A stretch of 22,718 bases of DNA from Rickettsia typhi (GTDB taxonomy: Bacteria > Pseudomonadota > Alphaproteobacteria > Rickettsiales > UBA1997). Under the pieces are notes generated by a model, which was not told where the DNA came from, made no database searches, and worked only from the letters and a program-made list of their open reading frames with translations. Numbering within the stretch: position 1 is the stretch's first letter; every line of letters starts with the position of its first letter. Made by a program: the position numbers and the translations under genes. Shown piece by piece: positions 16,907 through 22,718 of this stretch. The stretch lies in NCBI GenBank assembly GCA_945902255.1, contig CAMDMO010000008.1:1-22718 (forward strand), read 5' to 3'.

Positions 16907-16938
16907 TTAAAACCGAGTTTATATCCCGAACTGACGTT
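16853..16938. repeat. 86-bp palindromic element inserted at the 3' end of pgk
   Basis: The inner hairpin is perfect: ttaatcacccgccc (16878-16891) and its complement (16897-16910) around the loop tttga. An outer stem pairs 16853-16866 (aaccgcagttcggg) with 16925-16938 (cccgaactgacgtt), with two mismatches. The bases between the two stems also pair in part (ctcagc with accgag). GC content is well above the surroundings. Rickettsia genomes carry comparable palindromic elements (RPEs) that insert into genes in frame; this one behaves the same way but I cannot assign it to a named family. It also separates the convergent pgk and CE-protease genes. There is no T run, so it is not a standard terminator. 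Confidence 0.85.
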
Positions 16939-16944
16939 ATTATA

Positions 16945-17811
16945 TTAACCACGACCATCGCCTCCATCGCCTCGATGTCTTTTTTGGTCTCCGGACCCTT
17001 GTTTTTTCTTAGACTCTTCTTCACGCTGCCTTTCTAGCGCTGTTTGATAAACTGGTCTGTCAATACCTAAGCCTCGTTTTACAGACCCAACTTTAACTTC
17101 TGCAGCATTGGGTAATGCTATTGGTTTTGCAAGATCAGTAATCTTTTTACGAAATTCAGTAATTAAAGTATTGGCATTTGGCACTAGATCACCTACTGCT
17201 TTAGCACATTTACCAATATCATTAACTTTATCACTAGAAGAATCGCCTAAATCAAAGTAAAAATTAATTTTAAACTCTTTACCCAAATCTGCAAAATCCT
17301 TTTGATTTTCTATAGAAGATTCAATTTCTGATCTTACTTTTCTTAAATCATTTTCATCTATTGTTACATTCAAAGGATTGGTAATTTGCACATCGTATTT
17401 TTTAACTTCTCCGGGCTCCCTTAAAACCTCTTCATTAATTATAATTGAATATAAGCACCATCCATTTTTTTCAGATTTATAAGGAACAATCATCATCATT
17501 GGAAAAATTGACTTATATTCATCAGACAAGTAATCAAAATCAATTCCAACCTCATCTTCCATTCCCCTATGATCTCTAAGCGCTGGAGATATTATAACAA
17601 TTCCATCTTCGCCACATGCTTTAATGGCCACAACTTCATCATCTTCACTATCAATTTGAGCAACAACTCCTCCAAATCTAGTTTGACTATCTTCGCCTTC
17701 TTCATAAGCGCGATGAGAAAGTAGAGTTCTATGATTATGGTCATTAATGTCGTTAATTCGATCATTTAACTTATCACACTCTTTCTCATCACTAGTTATT
17801 ACCTTATCCAA
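16945..17811 (-). CDS. degenerate CE-protease-like domain protein, probably the frameshifted C-terminal part of the upstream gene
   Basis: From the only usable start, TTG at 17809-17811, this frame gives 288 residues. No family is obvious at first sight, but residues 103-126 (FPMMMIVPY ... GWCLYSIIIN) line up with residues 225-249 of the CE-clan protease directly upstream (FPLEILFPY ... HWNLGKITIN). YDVQITNPLN...DENDL lines up with its acidic-residue region. In this alignment the catalytic His becomes Gly117 and the Asp becomes Asn145. A Cys occurs at 202 (IGKCAKAVG) but lacks the following Gly. The domain is therefore probably catalytically dead. The C-terminus (262-288) is Lys/Glu/Arg/Gly-rich. 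The frame stays open and protein-like upstream of the TTG to 17982 without any ATG or GTG, which suggests it is not an independent gene. Confidence 0.6.
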   Translation of the reverse strand: MDKVITSDEKECDKLNDRINDINDHNHRTLLSHRAYEEGEDSQTRFGGVVAQIDSEDDEVVAIKACGEDGIVIISPALRDHRGMEDEVGIDFDYLSDEYKSIFPMMMIVPYKSEKNGWCLYSIIINEEVLREPGEVKKYDVQITNPLNVTIDENDLRKVRSEIESSIENQKDFADLGKEFKINFYFDLGDSSSDKVNDIGKCAKAVGDLVPNANTLITEFRKKITDLAKPIALPNAAEVKVGSVKRGLGIDRPVYQTALERQREEESKKKQGSGDQKRHRGDGGDGRG

Positions 17812-17963
17812 AACAATTTCACCATTAATGATGTGAATTAAATGATTAATTTGCTCAAAAGATATTTTTAACTCCCCTCTCTGAGATGATCCCTCATAAG
17901 ATACAGCCTCATCTTTAAAGAAAATTGAAAGTAAATCTTTTGGACATTCATCGTAAAATTTTG

Positions 17964-17985
17964 TTATTGCAACACTAGTACTTCA
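17964..17985 (-). other. apparent -1 frameshift joining two CE-like reading frames
   Basis: The upstream frame stops at 17964-17966. The downstream frame is open up to a TGA at 17983-17985 and contains no start codon before 17811. The overlap is thus only 17967-17982. Reading the minus-strand bases ggtgaagtact as if one extra A were present (ggt gaa agt act) joins them without a stop, giving ...GKRGE-STSVAITKFYDE. The 57 codons between 17982 and 17812 read as normal protein. Either a one-base deletion (true mutation or sequencing error) or a programmed slip would explain this. A run of aaaagggg lies just upstream on the same strand. Confidence 0.6.
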
Positions 17986-19319
17986 CCCCTTTTGCCACTT
18001 TCATCTAAGTTAGATAACGATTTTGTCAATAACAGTAATGAGTCGCGACTTGAAGTTGATAAAAAATTATCAAAAAATTGATAAGCCTCTCTAAAATTTG
18101 AACTATCTGAAAATTGCTCAAATAATTTCAATTTATCGCCACTTAGAGCTCTAGCTGGTCTACAAAAACCCGCTAAATCTTCTGGGTAAAAATTTCTAAC
18201 TAAATCAAAGGCTTCTCTTCTTAAAACTTCTTCACTTTTAAGACGAACTTTTTTACCCAAGGCATCTGGTGCAATAATTAATCCTCTAGTTGAGGGCGCT
18301 ATACCAAAAACATCTCCCCAAATATCTTTGCCAAAAACATTTCCAAATTTTGAATTATGCATGGCAATTCCAGCGTATAAACCACAAGCTACATTGGTTT
18401 GAACTGCCTCCACTATGGTTTCGTGATCTAATTTAAATTCAGAATTTTCATCTAAAAATCCATTACTAAGCAAAGCGCTTAATATTTCAGCTTGAATATC
18501 TTCTTCCAAAACTCCTCTGCCATATGAATCAATAGCATATCCATTAATTTCAAATTTTCCTTCTTCATTTTTATTGATAGTAATTTTACCAAGATTCCAA
18601 TGCCAAATGCTTTCTTTGTTATATGGAAATAAAATCTCTAAAGGAAAACAATTATTATCACCTATCGCTTCTCTTAATGCTGATAAATGCTTTAAATGCT
18701 CCATAATTCTAGGACCAATTGGAGAGTCTCTTAAGCTGCAAGCTGGCACTTCAATAACCACTTTATAAGGTGAAGTTGATGAAAGTTTTAAATCTCTAGT
18801 TATTTCACCAATATCGCTTCTTGCAAGGTTAACATTTAGACCATCTTCACTTTTAATTAGAATTCCCGTTATCTCTTCCAAGCCAGTTTTTTGATTAGCA
18901 ACAATCAAATAACTCAAGCCCTCAAGTGCATTTCTTGCTTTATTTGTAATTAAAATTTCGTGGTCAGAATATTCATTTCCAACATTAGCCGCTCTTTCTT
19001 CATCGGTCTCTGGGGCTTTTGAGGTTACTGCCACTACATCTGCTTTTGCATCAGGAGTTTTTTCTTTAGCATATTTATCCGTTACGAATAATTCAGTTGG
19101 AGCCGCTAGAGGCAGCAAGGATAAAAATGGAGCGTCTTGAGCCTCTTGAGCAAACTTCAAATATTCATCCACATCAACACCAAATTCATCTTCATTACCG
19201 GTTGTACTTAAGTTATCCCCAAAATCTGAAACACCCGTTGGACTGCCTCCTCCATCATTATCATCCACATCTAACTCCACGACTCCGGTTGGACTGCCAT
19301 TACCTATATTGCCTCTCAT
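17964..19319 (-). CDS. predicted CE-clan (Ulp1/C48-like) cysteine protease, candidate effector deubiquitinase/deSUMOylase
   Basis: A 451-residue frame starting ATG at 19317-19319, directly against the surA stop codon, with a GAGGTGA ribosome binding site 11 bases upstream. Residues 1-50 are acidic and Gly-rich with a repeated GSPTGV. The CE-clan catalytic pattern then appears: His240 in IWHWNLGKITI (the 'HW' motif), Asp264 in YAIDSYG, Gln307 and Cys312 in VQTNVACGLYAG (Q...CG). Order and spacing (24 residues H-D, 48 D-C) suit Ulp1, ChlaDub and YopJ-type enzymes, which cleave ubiquitin-like modifiers or acetylate host proteins. Such proteases in intracellular bacteria are usually secreted effectors. 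There is no signal peptide or membrane helix. Substrate and secretion are inference; the motif assignment is by eye. Residues 313-451 have no family I recognise. Confidence 0.7.
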   Translation of the reverse strand: MRGNIGNGSPTGVVELDVDDNDGGGSPTGVSDFGDNLSTTGNEDEFGVDVDEYLKFAQEAQDAPFLSLLPLAAPTELFVTDKYAKEKTPDAKADVVAVTSKAPETDEERAANVGNEYSDHEILITNKARNALEGLSYLIVANQKTGLEEITGILIKSEDGLNVNLARSDIGEITRDLKLSSTSPYKVVIEVPACSLRDSPIGPRIMEHLKHLSALREAIGDNNCFPLEILFPYNKESIWHWNLGKITINKNEEGKFEINGYAIDSYGRGVLEEDIQAEILSALLSNGFLDENSEFKLDHETIVEAVQTNVACGLYAGIAMHNSKFGNVFGKDIWGDVFGIAPSTRGLIIAPDALGKKVRLKSEEVLRREAFDLVRNFYPEDLAGFCRPARALSGDKLKLFEQFSDSSNFREAYQFFDNFLSTSSRDSLLLLTKSLSNLDESGKRGEVLVLQ

Positions 19320-20246
19320 TTAATTTTTAATCACCTCAATAAAAGATTTTTTTCTCAAGTCCATTAAATACCCCTGAGCAATAGTTTGTATTTTTCTTGC
19401 AAAAATAATGTTACGAGCCGCAGTTAAATCGTGATCAGCAATCTTGGTTTCCACCTTAATATCTAAAACTTTAAAAATATGATAACCATCCGAAAGAAGC
19501 ACCGGATCTGAATAGTCTCCTTTAGCTATTTTATGAATTGAATTATAAATTTTAGCATCAATATCAGATTGAGAAACCCAGCCAATTTCACCATTATTTT
19601 CACTATTAATTCCGCGAGAAAATTGCCTTACTATATTAACAAAATCAGCACCATATTTAAGCTCTAAAACCAGCTTATTTGCAAGCTGCGCAGAATCTTC
19701 TGATTGTGGAATGAATATTTCAGCAATTAAAAATTTTTTAACATCGGTATTGAATTTTTGTTGTTCAAAAAATTCCTTAGTTTCAACTTCGGTGATTTTT
19801 GCCTTTGATCTCAAGACTTCTGAAACAATTTTTTGCCACAAAACTTCTGATTCAATTTGCTTTAAATAGCTATCAAATGACAGATTATTATTGATGAAAA
19901 AAAACTTAAATTGAGTGGAATTTTTCTTTTGACTTAAGGCAACTTCATCAACGGCCTCTCTAATTTCAGCGGCACTGGCTTCTATCTTTAAATTTTTCGC
20001 ATCTTGCCTGATAAGCTCTTCGTCAACCATTTTATCTAATATTTGATGAGTGAGAACTTTTTTATCTTGCGGAGATTTAATGCTGATTTTGGCAATTGCA
20101 ATTACAAATCGATAGCGATCTTCAAGCTCTAGACTGGTAATTGCCTTATTATTAATTTTTGCAATTATAAAATCAGAATTTTCTTTTATGACAGGTTTGG
20201 CATTAATTAAAAAAAATGTCGCTATAAAAATTAGCAGTTTTTTCAT
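19320..20246 (-). CDS. surA: periplasmic peptidyl-prolyl isomerase/chaperone, SurA-like
   Basis: SurA escorts outer-membrane proteins across the periplasm. Residues 1-16 form a signal peptide (MKKLLIFIATFFLINA). An N-terminal SurA-type helical domain follows (about 25-150, with IAKINNKAITSLELEDR and ILDKMVDEELIRQDAK), then one parvulin domain (about 171-270) containing the conserved GEIGWVSQSDID and DGYHIFKVLD segments. Length 308 with a single parvulin domain is shorter than the two-parvulin E. coli protein but usual in alphaproteobacteria. The start overlaps the ctpA stop in ATGA, and the stop codon touches the start of the CE-protease gene, so the three should share a message. Confidence 0.92.
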   Translation of the reverse strand: MKKLLIFIATFFLINAKPVIKENSDFIIAKINNKAITSLELEDRYRFVIAIAKISIKSPQDKKVLTHQILDKMVDEELIRQDAKNLKIEASAAEIREAVDEVALSQKKNSTQFKFFFINNNLSFDSYLKQIESEVLWQKIVSEVLRSKAKITEVETKEFFEQQKFNTDVKKFLIAEIFIPQSEDSAQLANKLVLELKYGADFVNIVRQFSRGINSENNGEIGWVSQSDIDAKIYNSIHKIAKGDYSDPVLLSDGYHIFKVLDIKVETKIADHDLTAARNIIFARKIQTIAQGYLMDLRKKSFIEVIKN

Positions 20247-21568
20247 TTTGTTACCGATTCCTTGTAGGCATCAATTCCTCTAAGTAAATCAATAGCGCGA
20301 GCTAGTTGATAATCTTGAGAATAAAGATCTAAATTTTCATCTCTAAGCTGCTCTTTTTTTGAATCATTAATTGCTTCTTGCAATTGAACTTCAATATGAC
20401 CTTTTAAATCAGCCTCAGAATCGCGCTCATCTTTTAATTTTTTTTCAATTTTTGCATCAGTAACAATAATGTCTGGCTCAATTCCGTGAGCTTGAATTGA
20501 GACGCCATTTGGAGTGTAATAAAGTGCAGTTGTCATGCGAAGAGCGCCATGATTTTTTTCAAGAGGAATTACTGTTTGCACCGAACCTTTTCCAAAAGAT
20601 TTTATACCCATTACAACGGCGCGCCTATTATCTTGCAAAGCTCCTGCAACAATTTCGGAAGCTGAAGCTGATCCTTCATTGATTAAAATAACAATTGGAA
20701 CATTTGGAATTAATGTTTCTTTTGCTTCGTCTTTATATTCTTTAGACTCAGAAGTTCGACCTTTAATTGAAACAATTGACTTTCCTTCATCTAAAAAAAC
20801 ATCACTAACTTCAATTGCTTGATCTAATAAACCACCCGGATTATTGCGCAAATCAAGCACAAATCCTTTTAGTTTTTTATCGCCCATTTTTTTCTTTAAA
20901 TGCTCTAATTCCTTAACTAAGCCAAGCTGAGCTTGTTCAGAAAAAGTATTGATTTTAACATAAGCAATATCATTAAATTGAGCTGATTTAACCGCTCTTA
21001 CCTTGATAATTTTGCGAGTAATTGTTTTTTCTAGCGGCGCTTTTTCACCTTTTCTTAAAATAGTAATTTTCACTTTTGTTCCCGGCTTGCCGCGTAATTT
21101 TTTAACAACTTCTTCTATTTGCAATCCAACAATGCTTTTACCATCAACTCTAGTAATGTAATCTCCAGATTTTATTCCAACTTCAAAAGCTGGGGTTTCT
21201 TCAATTGCCGCAACAACTTTTACCACCGACAATTCAGTTGTAATTTCAATACCAACGCCACCAAACTCGCCTTTGGTTTGAACTTGCATTTCTTTTAGAG
21301 CTTCTTCATTTAAGTAAGATGAGTGTGGATCTAGCGCAGATAATATTCCTCCAGCAGCGAATTCAGCTAATTGACGATCAGTCTTTTCTTCAACATAATC
21401 TTTTTTGACTCTGGCAATTACATCATTTAAGAATTCTTTTTGATCTTCATTAACATTTTTATCATCAAACTTGATTGTTTTAATTTCAATTTGAGATAAA
21501 GAAGTGGCAGAAAAAAACCCTATGAAGGTAGATAAAACAACGATTGCGAAGATTTTAAAGTTTTTCAT
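20243..21568 (-). CDS. ctpA: carboxy-terminal processing protease (S41 family)
   Basis: This is a periplasmic serine protease with a Ser/Lys dyad that trims the C-termini of exported proteins. I start it at the ATG at 21566-21568 because it gives a normal signal peptide or anchor (MKNFKIFAIVVLSTFIGFFS); the frame is open with a TTG 25 codons further upstream, but that adds an implausible N-terminus. A PDZ domain spans about residues 95-180 (GGVGIEI ... GDYITRVDGKS). The catalytic Ser is in EGSASASE, about residue 302, and the Lys 25 residues later in SFGKGSVQ; this spacing matches E. coli Prc. LDLRNNPGG is the family's conserved strand. First gene of ctpA-surA-CE protease. Confidence 0.97.
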   Translation of the reverse strand: MKNFKIFAIVVLSTFIGFFSATSLSQIEIKTIKFDDKNVNEDQKEFLNDVIARVKKDYVEEKTDRQLAEFAAGGILSALDPHSSYLNEEALKEMQVQTKGEFGGVGIEITTELSVVKVVAAIEETPAFEVGIKSGDYITRVDGKSIVGLQIEEVVKKLRGKPGTKVKITILRKGEKAPLEKTITRKIIKVRAVKSAQFNDIAYVKINTFSEQAQLGLVKELEHLKKKMGDKKLKGFVLDLRNNPGGLLDQAIEVSDVFLDEGKSIVSIKGRTSESKEYKDEAKETLIPNVPIVILINEGSASASEIVAGALQDNRRAVVMGIKSFGKGSVQTVIPLEKNHGALRMTTALYYTPNGVSIQAHGIEPDIIVTDAKIEKKLKDERDSEADLKGHIEVQLQEAINDSKKEQLRDENLDLYSQDYQLARAIDLLRGIDAYKESVTK

Positions 21569-21673
21569 GAAAATGAAATTTACAAAAAGGTGATAAATAA
21601 AAGAAATTTTTATATTTTTTGATAGAAAGTGTTTAAACGCCAATTCTGGATAAAAAATCTACCGATCTTTGTT

Positions 21674-21698
21674 ATCCTTGGCTCTCAGAGCCAAGGAT
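21674..21698. repeat. short perfect palindrome (11-bp stem, 3-base loop)
   Basis: atccttggctc at 21674-21684 pairs perfectly with gagccaaggat at 21688-21698 around tca. There is no T tract on either side, so it does not look like a simple terminator. It is GC-richer than its surroundings and sits between the minus-strand genes ending at 21779 and starting at 21568, as dispersed palindromic repeats often do. Confidence 0.65.
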
Positions 21699-21778
21699 GA
21701 TGAGTCTTGAGGTAGTGGCTTAACAATAAAGAAGATGGCACAACCAAAAACCATCGACGATCCATCTTAATTTATTTA

Positions 21779-22153
21779 CTATTTAATACCATATTCTTCT
21801 TTTAAGCGATCAGTAATTTCTTTTGGTGGCTCTTCTCCGTAAGCTGAGTAAAGAATAATGCCATAATTTTCTAAATGAATTATTTCATCATTTAAAGCTT
21901 TTAAGAAAAGCTGAACTTTTAAACGCTCAACCAAAACATAATACCAAGCGTTGCGTCCAGCATCTATACCTTTTACTAGATAAATTAGATCTGCCTTCAT
22001 TTTCTTTTGCGGATCAACTTGTTTTAACAAAGGATTTAAAGCCTCTGATTCAACTTCTGAATTTTGAGATGGAGGGTTATCTTGTAAATTTTGCGAGGTA
22101 AATGTAGCTTTTTTACTAGCAAATCTTTCAGCGAAGCTTTTATTATCTGACAT
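21779..22153 (-). CDS. conserved protein of unknown function (124 aa)
   Basis: A 124-residue soluble protein, ATG at 22151-22153. The first ~50 residues are polar and look disordered (Ser/Asn/Gln-rich). The rest (51-124) is compact and well structured, with KADLIYLVKGIDAGRNAWYY (residues 54-73), a helix VERLKVQLFLKALNDE, and LENYGIILYSAYGEEPP before a charged C-terminus. The Gly-Arg-aromatic core has the look of a conserved alphaproteobacterial domain, but I cannot name it. It starts 5 bases after the stop of the small lipoprotein gene, so the two are co-transcribed. Confidence 0.8.
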   Translation of the reverse strand: MSDNKSFAERFASKKATFTSQNLQDNPPSQNSEVESEALNPLLKQVDPQKKMKADLIYLVKGIDAGRNAWYYVLVERLKVQLFLKALNDEIIHLENYGIILYSAYGEEPPKEITDRLKEEYGIK

Positions 22154-22158
22154 GATTT

Positions 22159-22338
22159 TTAAGAATTTTGTTTTATATTATTATTTTTAGAATTTTTTAA
22201 CCACCAATCATTAATTGGCCTTTTTGGCCCACAGGGTCCATCATCATTTGAAACACATGGACTTTTAACATCAATGACTTTACTCGCGCAAGAAGCTGTG
22301 CAAAGAATAGTCATTAAAACCAGAATTATCTTTTTCAT
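22159..22338 (-). CDS. small lipoprotein with a Cys/Pro-rich motif
   Basis: I start it at the ATG at 22336-22338, giving 59 residues beginning MKKIILVLMTILCTASCAS; the frame is open to a GTG eight codons earlier, but the ATG gives a standard lipoprotein signal peptide. The lipobox would be T-A-S-C, with the lipidated Cys at residue 17. The mature part holds SPCVSNDDGPCGPKRPINDWW, then a polar tail. The 'GPC.P..PIN' pattern and tiny size recall VirB7-type lipoproteins of type IV secretion systems, but no other secretion gene is nearby, so that is only a suggestion. It is divergent from the prephenate dehydrogenase gene. Confidence 0.7.
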   Translation of the reverse strand: MKKIILVLMTILCTASCASKVIDVKSPCVSNDDGPCGPKRPINDWWLKNSKNNNIKQNS

Positions 22339-22433
22339 TGTTTTTAACAAAATTTTTAGCACAATTATTTTTCAAGTCAGGCTAAATAGCTATTCGAATT
22401 ATTTCAATAATAAATTATCAAAATTTTACACTC

Positions 22434-22718
22434 ATGTTCAATAAAACCTTAATAATCGGATTAGGCTTAATTGGGGGCTCTTTTGCTCGTGCTTGCAAAA
22501 AATATAACATCACCAATCAAATCTTTGCTTTTGACTTAAACGAAGATTCTTTGAAATTAGCGATAGATTCTAAAATAGTCGATGGTTTTATCTCGCTTGA
22601 AGATAAAATGTCAGATTTTGATCTAATTGTAATTGCAACGCCACTTTCAACTTATAAAGAAATTTTTACCAAAATTGCCGGAAAAGTTTCCAAAGAAGTT
22701 ACAATAATAGATCTTGGA
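22434..22718 (+). CDS. tyrA: prephenate dehydrogenase, N-terminal part (runs off the window edge)
   Basis: From ATG at 22434-22436 the first 95 codons form a Rossmann NAD(P)-binding domain: LIIGLGLIGGSFARA with the G-x-G-x-x-G fingerprint, the strand ending in FAFDLNED (acidic residue favouring NAD), and DLIVIATPLSTYKEI. The GLGLIGGS start with a following 'ATP' loop is characteristic of the prephenate/arogenate dehydrogenase family, which makes the tyrosine precursor. The catalytic C-terminal domain lies beyond the window, so related dehydrogenases of the same superfamily are not fully excluded. Confidence 0.8.
   Translation, partial: MFNKTLIIGLGLIGGSFARACKKYNITNQIFAFDLNEDSLKLAIDSKIVDGFISLEDKMSDFDLIVIATPLSTYKEIFTKIAGKVSKEVTIIDLG

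Noticed and set aside
16878..16910. Rho-independent terminator for pgk
   Set aside because: The stem is strong but no T tract follows on either strand, and it sits inside the coding frame and a larger palindrome, so a repeat element explains it better.

Overview
The window comes from an AT-rich bacterial genome. Gene content and style point to an alphaproteobacterium, most likely a Rickettsiales-like intracellular lineage. The evidence is the strongly A/T-biased codon use, a cbb3 oxidase (ccoNOQP), a rickettsial-style palindromic element that has entered a housekeeping gene in frame, an IS630-type transposase fragment, and large acidic or low-complexity proteins that look like candidate effectors. 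The assignment is inferred from gene families only; no rRNA or tRNA is present to confirm it.

Layout. 1-618: start of an IS630-family transposase (minus strand, running off the edge), a small orphan ORF and a decayed palindromic repeat. 619-2403 (minus): a 594-aa unrecognised protein with an Ala/Lys/Glu-rich N-terminus and two copies of a ~170-residue module that resembles leucine-rich repeats. 2507-7984 (minus): a tight block pepA-murA-secA (aminopeptidase, first step of peptidoglycan synthesis, Sec translocase motor). 8058-11965 (plus): a TauE/SafE (DsbD_2-like) membrane protein followed by ccoN, ccoO, ccoQ and ccoP, all overlapping or nearly so, encoding the cbb3 terminal oxidase for low-oxygen respiration. 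11966-12487: a ~520-bp gene-free region built from tandem repeats arranged around a very long inverted repeat. 12488-14587 (plus): holB (clamp-loader delta prime) and anmK (anhydro-MurNAc recycling). 14484-15548 (minus): an alpha/beta hydrolase whose 3' end overlaps anmK, and a small conserved protein. 15647-16906 (plus): pgk, whose stop codon lies inside an 86-bp palindromic element. 16945-21643 (minus): ctpA (S41 protease), surA (periplasmic chaperone/isomerase) and then, with no gap, a predicted CE-clan (Ulp1-like) cysteine protease. Its reading frame continues, after an apparent one-base frameshift, into a second CE-like but catalytically degenerate domain. 21779-22338 (minus): a conserved small protein and a small lipoprotein. 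22434-end (plus): the N-terminus of prephenate dehydrogenase.

Most of the window is ordinary housekeeping. The parts worth attention are the CE-clan protease locus at 16945-19319, the duplicated-module protein at 619-2403, the long inverted/tandem repeat region at 12018-12455, and the palindromic element that extends phosphoglycerate kinase.
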